Source: Dipodascopsis uninucleata var. uninucleata (taxonomy: Eukaryota > Ascomycota > Lipomycetes > Lipomycetales > Lipomycetaceae). From it: a DNA stretch of 64,000 nt. Location of the stretch: positions 1-64,000 of the forward strand of contig JAJLTO010000010.1 of the NCBI GenBank assembly GCA_030568195.1, written 5' to 3'. Position numbers and translations under genes: made by a program. Below the pieces are notes generated by a model. The model was given only the letters and a program-made list of their open reading frames with translations. It did not search any database and had not been told where the DNA came from. Below are positions 58,651 through 64,000 of the stretch, piece after piece (positions within the stretch are counted from its first letter, which is position 1; each line of letters begins with the position of its first letter).

Positions 58651-58674
58651 CCGAGGTTGACCTTCATGCCGAGG
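58651..58674 (+). promoter_or_regulatory. Paired CCGAGG boxes, fatty-acid response type
   Basis: CCGAGG occurs at 58651-58656 and again at 58669-58674, 18 nt apart, about 450 nt upstream of the acyl-CoA oxidase start. CCTCGG/CCGAGG is the core bound by FarA/FarB/Ctf1-type regulators of beta-oxidation genes in filamentous and some yeast ascomycetes. Confidence 0.45.
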
Positions 58675-59023
58675 CACTACAAGATCGGCTATTCCCCAGA
58701 TTTATTGATTGTAGACGAAAAAAGCTGAACGTGCGGCCCTTGTGCTATTTTGGGTACCAACATGCAACTAATACAGATAATTAGTCTAACATGTTTTTGT
58801 ATATTTAAGACCAAATTAAAAAGTCCCAGGCTATGTGATTCTCACATCTGCAAACACGTAGCCGGATTCGGCTCTAAACCTGGGGGATTGTCGGTAGTTG
58901 TGGACATATTCATGAGCGTAAAATCGGAGGGGGATCTTATTATCTATTCAATCATCATATAAGAAGGTAAATTTTAATTTCCTATGTTTATTTGATATCT
59001 TTTGACAATTTTAAGAGATATAA

Positions 59024-59045
59024 ATATATATATATATATATATAT
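59024..59045. repeat. (AT)11 microsatellite
   Basis: Eleven AT dinucleotides in a row, about 70 nt before the acyl-CoA oxidase start codon. Confidence 0.9.
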
Positions 59046-59117
59046 TGAACGTTAGAAACAAGACCATCAAATATAGAATAGGCAGAAGTATTTTTAGCCG
59101 CGTTACGTATACTTATC

Positions 59118-61259
59118 ATGACATATTCAAAATCACAAGAGCGCGCAAGCCAGCTAAAGGAGCATTTAGCTCCAATGTCGCCTCTAACTCTCAGAGATCA
59201 TACAGATGAAAGGAATCCTCCTGTAGCACTTGAGCAAGAACGAGCAAGAGCTTTGTTTCCTATACGAGAGATGACTTACTTCATCGATGGAGGCAAGAAA
59301 CAGACAGAGCTTAGAGAGCGTATCATGTTAGAGATCGAACGAGATCCTGCTTTCTCTAATATAGATATATATGATCTTACTAAAAGTCAAATCAGAGAGA
59401 GGACTATGGTAAAGATCTCTCGTCTTATACATTACATCACTTCGGAAAGAGAGGAAGTTAGCTTTCTTCGATTGTCTCTCGTTGGTATCTGTGACATGAG
59501 TCTTATCACAAGGGTAGGCGTGCACTATGGCTTGTTCTTTGGTGCTATCAGAGGATCAGGCTCTCCGGAACAATTTGCTTACTGGGTTTCTCAAGGAGCA
59601 GCTTCCATGAGTGGATTAGTTGGGTGTTTCTGTATGACTGAGCTTGCGCATGGCAGCAATGTTGCCGGTCTTGAGACCACCGCTACATTCGATGAAGCCA
59701 CTGATGAGTTTGTCATTCACACGCCTCATCTGGGGGCAACCAAATGGTGGATAGGAGGTGCCGCTCATTCTGCTACGCATACAGTTTGCTTCGCTCGACT
59801 TATCGTCGGCGGTAAGGACTATGGAGTCAAATCGTTTGTTGTTCCCTTAAGAGATTCACAAACATATACGTTAAAGCCTGGAGTCAGCATCGGTGATATT
59901 GGTAAAAAAATGGGACGGGACGGTATAGATAATGGATGGGTTCAATTTACATATGTCCGAATTCCTCGTCAGTTCATGTTGATGAAACATACTAAGGTAT
60001 CTAGAAACGGGGAAGTCACTCAGCCACCACTGGAACAGCTAACATACGGCGCACTAATTGGAGGAAGAGTTGCCATGTCGAATGATTCTGCCCAGGTTTC
60101 AAAACGTTTCCTCACTATTGCTATAAGATATGCTGCAGTTAGACGACAATTTGCTAGTAAAAAAGGTGCGATCGAGACGAAGCTCTTAGATTATGCCTTG
60201 CATCAACGACGTCTTATGCCACTTCTAGCTCAGACCTTTGCGATGCAATTTGCTGCTGACGAAATGCTCAAAATGTATAGATCCTTAATGACGAAACTTG
60301 ATGCTGCCGATGGTATGGATGTTAAAGCTATGGCTTTACTCATAGAGGAGCTTAAGGAAGTATTCTCGACTTCAGCTGGGCTGAAAGCTTTCAATACTTG
60401 GGCTGCTGCGGAGACGATTGATCAGACCCGGCAATCCTGCGGAGGTCATGGTTATAGTGCGTACAATGGATTTGGGCCGTCGTATGACGATTGGGTAGTT
60501 CAATGTACATGGGAGGGAGACAATAGTATTCTTACACTCTCTGCAGGTAGAGCGTTGGTTCAGAGATATTTGAGCGTCATGAAAGGAAAGCCTATTCCAG
60601 AAACCGTCAGATATCTAGGAAAGCTTTCATCACTCGGGTCTCACCGAGCAGGATCGAGAAAGCTTGATTCAGAAGATGTATTAAGAGAAAGTTGGGAAGT
60701 CGTTGCTGCTACAGTAGTCAATAAGGCTGGTCAGGCATTTACATCTTTAATCAAGTCCGGAAAATCACATGAAGAGTCCTTTGAGGAAACATCACAGGCA
60801 AGATTCCTTGCTGCTCGTATTCATTCACGTAATTTCATTGTCAACAAATTTTTTGCTAGGATTAGTGATTCTAGTGAATCAATCAAGCCTATATTGACTG
60901 ATTTGGCAATACTGTACTCTATATGGGCTATTGAGATGGATTCTGGTCTTTTTTTACAAGCAGGGTACTTTACCTCAGCTCAGATCGACGAATTACGTGA
61001 GCTGTGTAACAAATACTGCGCTAAGATTAGGGATCAAGCAGTTCCACTGACGGACTCTTTTGACATGTCTGACTATTTTATAAACTCGGCAATTGGAAAA
61101 TACGATGGTAACGTTTACGTTAACTACTTTGATCAAGTCAGACGTCAAAATGGTGCGGGTGGTGCGATCCCACCTTACTTTGACTCAGTCATTAAACCAT
61201 TTATACACCGGCAAGAAGAAACAGAGGCTAACCTTGATGGATTAGATGATGATATTTAA
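59118..61259 (+). CDS. POX1: Peroxisomal acyl-CoA oxidase
   Basis: One exon gives 713 residues. The N-terminal acyl-CoA oxidase domain has YFIDGGKKQTELRERIM; the central dehydrogenase-like part has VGCFCMTELAHGSNVAGLET (FAD/substrate loop) and GATKWWIGGAAHSATHTVCF; the C-terminal part has QSCGGHGYSAYNGFGPSYDD and VQCTWEGDNSILTLSAGRAL with the catalytic Glu. It oxidises acyl-CoA to trans-2-enoyl-CoA, producing hydrogen peroxide, the first step of peroxisomal beta-oxidation. The C-terminus ends LDGLDDDI, so there is no PTS1 (SKL-like) signal, as in yeast Pox proteins, which enter by a non-PTS1 Pex5 route. Full length and intact. Two CCGAGG boxes lie upstream. Confidence 0.96.
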   Translation: MTYSKSQERASQLKEHLAPMSPLTLRDHTDERNPPVALEQERARALFPIREMTYFIDGGKKQTELRERIMLEIERDPAFSNIDIYDLTKSQIRERTMVKISRLIHYITSEREEVSFLRLSLVGICDMSLITRVGVHYGLFFGAIRGSGSPEQFAYWVSQGAASMSGLVGCFCMTELAHGSNVAGLETTATFDEATDEFVIHTPHLGATKWWIGGAAHSATHTVCFARLIVGGKDYGVKSFVVPLRDSQTYTLKPGVSIGDIGKKMGRDGIDNGWVQFTYVRIPRQFMLMKHTKVSRNGEVTQPPLEQLTYGALIGGRVAMSNDSAQVSKRFLTIAIRYAAVRRQFASKKGAIETKLLDYALHQRRLMPLLAQTFAMQFAADEMLKMYRSLMTKLDAADGMDVKAMALLIEELKEVFSTSAGLKAFNTWAAAETIDQTRQSCGGHGYSAYNGFGPSYDDWVVQCTWEGDNSILTLSAGRALVQRYLSVMKGKPIPETVRYLGKLSSLGSHRAGSRKLDSEDVLRESWEVVAATVVNKAGQAFTSLIKSGKSHEESFEETSQARFLAARIHSRNFIVNKFFARISDSSESIKPILTDLAILYSIWAIEMDSGLFLQAGYFTSAQIDELRELCNKYCAKIRDQAVPLTDSFDMSDYFINSAIGKYDGNVYVNYFDQVRRQNGAGGAIPPYFDSVIKPFIHRQEETEANLDGLDDDI

Positions 61260-62095
61260 TATGTCTCAAATTTTGGAGTTTCTTATGGTTTTCTTGACAA
61301 TATTTATGTAATACGTAATGCCAAACGAATACATGTATATACAATGATTATTAATATCACAATACTACAATTGATTAGGCCCATTATATACTAGCTTAAA
61401 TATTTTTTAGAGCTTGAGAGATGTAATTTGTTTAATGTAAGTATTCGAAGTATCTAGATAATTGTTTTGATTCTCACGCGCCGCTAACTTAGGATTCTAG
61501 CCTTGTAATTTATATAGAAAAACTCTGCAAGTTTTAAAGATGTTTTAGACAAGGCATACGTTTTATATTCGAGACGAATTGACATATATATTTGTATAAT
61601 TTATTTAGCACGTATAGTTATGTAATATGTCCATTTTTACTGAAAATAATTCGAAATGACTTGTTAATATTTGAGCGGTCTTGCTTTCCTTCGCTTCAAG
61701 ATAAAATATCCAAAGATAAAACCAAATTGGCAAATAAATATTGAGCATAAATCCTCCCCACAACAATCGCAAAAGTTCGCATATAAAATGTGAGAAAATA
61801 GAAAGCAAAAAAAATGAAGGTAATATCAGTATTACAATTCATATATATATGTAAAATGCCTTGATCAAGTGGTGACAGTTAGATTGAGGCAATTTATAAT
61901 ACAGAAGACTAGACTGCTATAACGAGAGTAATAGAGTCAAGAGAAAAGATAATATTGTATAAAGAATGCAGTAAAAAACAAATGCGTCCAAATAAATTAT
62001 AATATTTTTATGCAGATAAACAAGTCGTTAAGAATCGTTAAGAGGAAATTTTCTAAAACAAGCCCCCGCCCAAATATGTAATCAATATTGCCCTG
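61260..62095. other. Convergent 3' flanks, no gene seen
   Basis: AT-rich sequence between the ends of the acyl-CoA oxidase gene and the DUF4048-like gene. The minus ORF at 61605-61808 has no recognisable feature. Confidence 0.5.
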
Positions 62096-63958
62096 CTAAG
62101 GAAATATGGAATTCTCGCCGATTGATTCATCGTATTGTAAAGTAGGAATAAACATGCTCCATCGTTTAGATTTTCTGTCAATTGAGGACGACTTCTGCAA
62201 CTCTTCCTTCTCATTTTTATCAGCTCTCAAACGTGCGGTATCATCTTCAAAATCAATCAACGATGTGGACATTGTGCTACCAGCCGGAACAGACTGCAGA
62301 ACCGAATATCCTTCATAGTCAAGATTTTGGCGGTACTTCTCAGATTTACCTTGCGGAGAACCGCGATATTCAGGAGAATCCGCGCCATGTCTTTCTGGGG
62401 AGTTCACAAAGCTAGAAAGGTGTCGCACCGGTGGTGATGGATTATCAAATTCGTCATAATCACTGCTTTCAGTGTAATCATGAACACTCTCCTTGTCTCT
62501 GTCATGCGCACTTACTGTCTGACTCCTCAAATGTTTATCACCTCTATGAGAACCATCTCCGCTAGATGTGTCTGCAGTCAGCGCTGCTTCTGTCGCAGCA
62601 CTCACGAGGTCATCACCAATAGCAGCTTGTTTTAAATCTTCGTAGAAAGTCCAAAAATGATTGTTTATGCCCTCTGCAAGTTTACGACCCATATGGATCA
62701 CGTCATCAGAGCGAATCGAATTTCTGACATTGGAAGATATATCATCATCATACTCAAATTCGTCATTAACTTCGAAAGATGGACGTAGCTGCTCTGTAGG
62801 GACGCTTCCTGTAGAGACATTTCCTGTAGGGATATTTCCCGTAGGAGCGTTCCCTGTATCTGTTAACGACGAAGTTCGCGGAGGTGCATAAGGACGTCCG
62901 GAAGGTGCTGTCTTGGGGGGACTTGGAAATGGGAACGAAGGTGCGAGTAATCGCTGCCCAATATTGGCACCAACACTACTTCGCTTATTATCTAGACTAG
63001 ATCTGGTTGAGACTGGTGCCTTAGCCTGTAATGTTTGTCCACTAGTAACTGCTTGTAACTGGGCTGATCGCCTCGCACGATCTTCCTGAATAGCCCATTG
63101 CTTTCTTAGATCTGAAAGCTCTGCTTCTTCTCGTTCCAGTTCACTTTTCAGTTCTAGAACTCTGCGTTCCTTGGCAGCAAGAAGAGTAAGAAAGTCACTA
63201 TGTTCCTCTTGTATGTCTACGGTTGCACTCGCAGGGATAGCCGGTGGATTTGGCGAGATATAGAGTGGAGGAGCTACAAAAATCATTAGCTACAATAATT
63301 GAATAGAATATTTCACTTAAATTAACCACTTACCGACAGACGGCGAATCTTCTGTAGTTGGATTCCTTGCAGGAGGAGGAGCCATTGGAATGGAGATGCT
63401 CAGTCGAAACGATTTGTGACGACGACGATCTTTCGATACTTGAAGAGGATTCCTTTCCGCAGATGACGATGCCGAAGAGGCAGGTGATGTTACAGTAGAA
63501 GTAGCTGACACTGAAGAGATTGATGACGGCGGAGAGCCCTCTCTAACTGACGCTGTAGAGGAGTGATGATGATGATGATGTGATTGTGCATGTCGTTGAG
63601 GATATTGCCCATGACCTGACTGTGATTGGTGACTCCCTGGCTGTTGCGTTCCTAACTGGCCAGTTCCCGGGTACACATGCGGTGTATAAGAGTTAGAGGG
63701 TGATGACGATATTCCAGCTCCAGAACTGCTGCTAGACATTGAGGTAGATCCTATTTTGTCTACAAGCGCTAGTTTATATATTTTATTTCCATTTGTCGCA
63801 CGCAAACTAGATGCTCGCGTCATAGAGGCACCAGGTAGTCCACCACCTGCCACATTCACAGCACCTAAAGTGCTAGGACTATTACTGTTCGTGGCTTCCA
63901 TTATCGTGGTGTGAGGTGATGAGTATATTTTGCTTCTATGATGTTGTTGTTGTACCAA
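62096..63958 (-). CDS. DUF4048-like fungal protein with coiled coil
   Basis: Two exons on minus (63958-63334, 63273-62096) give 600 residues, or 581 if the MEATNSN start is used. The N-terminal third is Ser/Pro/Gly-rich with a six-histidine run; a basic KDRRRHKSFRLSI block follows. Exon 2 opens PPLYISPNPPAI, then a coiled coil at about 235-280 (FLTLLAAKERRVLELKSELE, with EEAELSDLRKQWAIQED). Downstream, GRKLAEGINNHFWTFYEDLK resembles the GLWTFFEDLRQATVGDE motif I recall from fungal DUF4048 proteins. A four-unit 15-bp repeat encodes a TGN(I/V)PTG-like stretch. No enzymatic motif. Function unknown; the family assignment is from memory of one motif. The window ends 42 nt upstream, so the promoter is cut off. 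Confidence 0.65.
62794..62853 (-). repeat. Four-unit 15-bp coding minisatellite
   Basis: Four tandem 15-bp units (first unit CTGTAGGGACGCTTC on plus), with a few differences between units, encode repeated five-residue Thr-Gly-Asn/Ser-x-Pro/Ser units in the DUF4048-like protein. Being a multiple of three, copy number can change without frameshift. Confidence 0.85.
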
Positions 63959-64000
63959 CCGACACGTCGACGACGCACGTATACAGCGCTTAGGTGTGCT

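Larger units (their letters stand above)
58298..59117. other. Upstream region of the acyl-CoA oxidase gene
   Basis: Contains two CCGAGG sites (listed separately), an inverted repeat AGTTGT-cgc-ACAACT at 58555-58569, and an (AT)11 run at 59024-59045. The ORF at 58750-58962 has no recognisable feature. Confidence 0.55.

Noticed and set aside
58750-58962. Plus ORF of 70 codons upstream of the acyl-CoA oxidase
   Set aside because: No recognisable features, and it lies in the promoter region with the CCGAGG boxes.
1-64000. CRISPR array, operon or secondary-metabolite cluster
   Set aside because: No spaced repeats, no bacterial-type gene spacing and no synthase, transporter or regulator grouping; the genes are unrelated housekeeping genes with introns.

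Overview
This window is nuclear DNA of a fungus, most likely an ascomycete. It is AT-rich, with compact genes and many short introns (about 50-150 nt) with GTAAGT/GTATGT donors, CTAAC/CTGAC branch sites and TAG acceptors. CTG reads as leucine at conserved positions (e.g. in the Rab GDI), so the code is standard. A Cdc7/SepH-type septation kinase, an Npl6/Rsc7 chromatin subunit, a Clg1-type cyclin and a DUF4048-like protein place it in Ascomycota. A possible HomolD/HomolE ribosomal promoter and a short kinesin-3 are Schizosaccharomyces-like, but an acyl-CoA oxidase without PTS1 argues against fission yeast itself. An intron-rich early-diverging lineage (Taphrinomycotina-like or basal yeast) fits best; the species cannot be named.

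Layout. 1-1140: a cluster of four diverged copies of a TATA box-leader-small ORF unit, three head-to-tail and one inverted; the family is not recognised. 1141-2592: no clear gene. 2593-15218: ribosomal P1, kinesin-3, VPS16, an ML/NPC2 lipid-transfer protein, V-ATPase subunit F and the tRNA Gm18 methyltransferase Trm3. 15219-18291: a long upstream region with one possible tiny spliced gene. 18292-30558: Clg1-like cyclin, Rsc7, Per1, phosphoacetylglucosamine mutase, Rab GDI, Ufe1/syntaxin 18 and Ddi1. 31196-39160: Cdc7/SepH kinase, a Yfh7-like P-loop kinase, NOT2 and a Yrb2-like Ran-binding protein. 39475-54497: topoisomerase I, exportin-T, SIN3 and Polo kinase. 55947-63958: signal peptidase subunit Spc1, xylulokinase, acyl-CoA oxidase and a DUF4048-like protein.

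The genes are ordinary housekeeping genes in mixed orientation, with no operon or metabolic cluster. Several share processes: mitosis and septation (kinesin, Polo, Cdc7/SepH), vesicle traffic (VPS16, GDI, Ufe1), nuclear transport (exportin-T, Yrb2-like) and transcription control (SIN3, Rsc7, NOT2).

The most interesting signals are (i) the small-gene cluster at the left edge; (ii) four genes in which a very short, frame-preserving exon carries exactly one catalytic or nucleotide-binding motif, including a 6-nt microexon in the Rab GDI; (iii) paired CCGAGG fatty-acid-response-like sites upstream of the acyl-CoA oxidase; (iv) unexpectedly short C-termini of the Cdc7/SepH kinase and exportin-T. 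All exon boundaries were worked out by eye from splice signals, frame continuity and family conservation.
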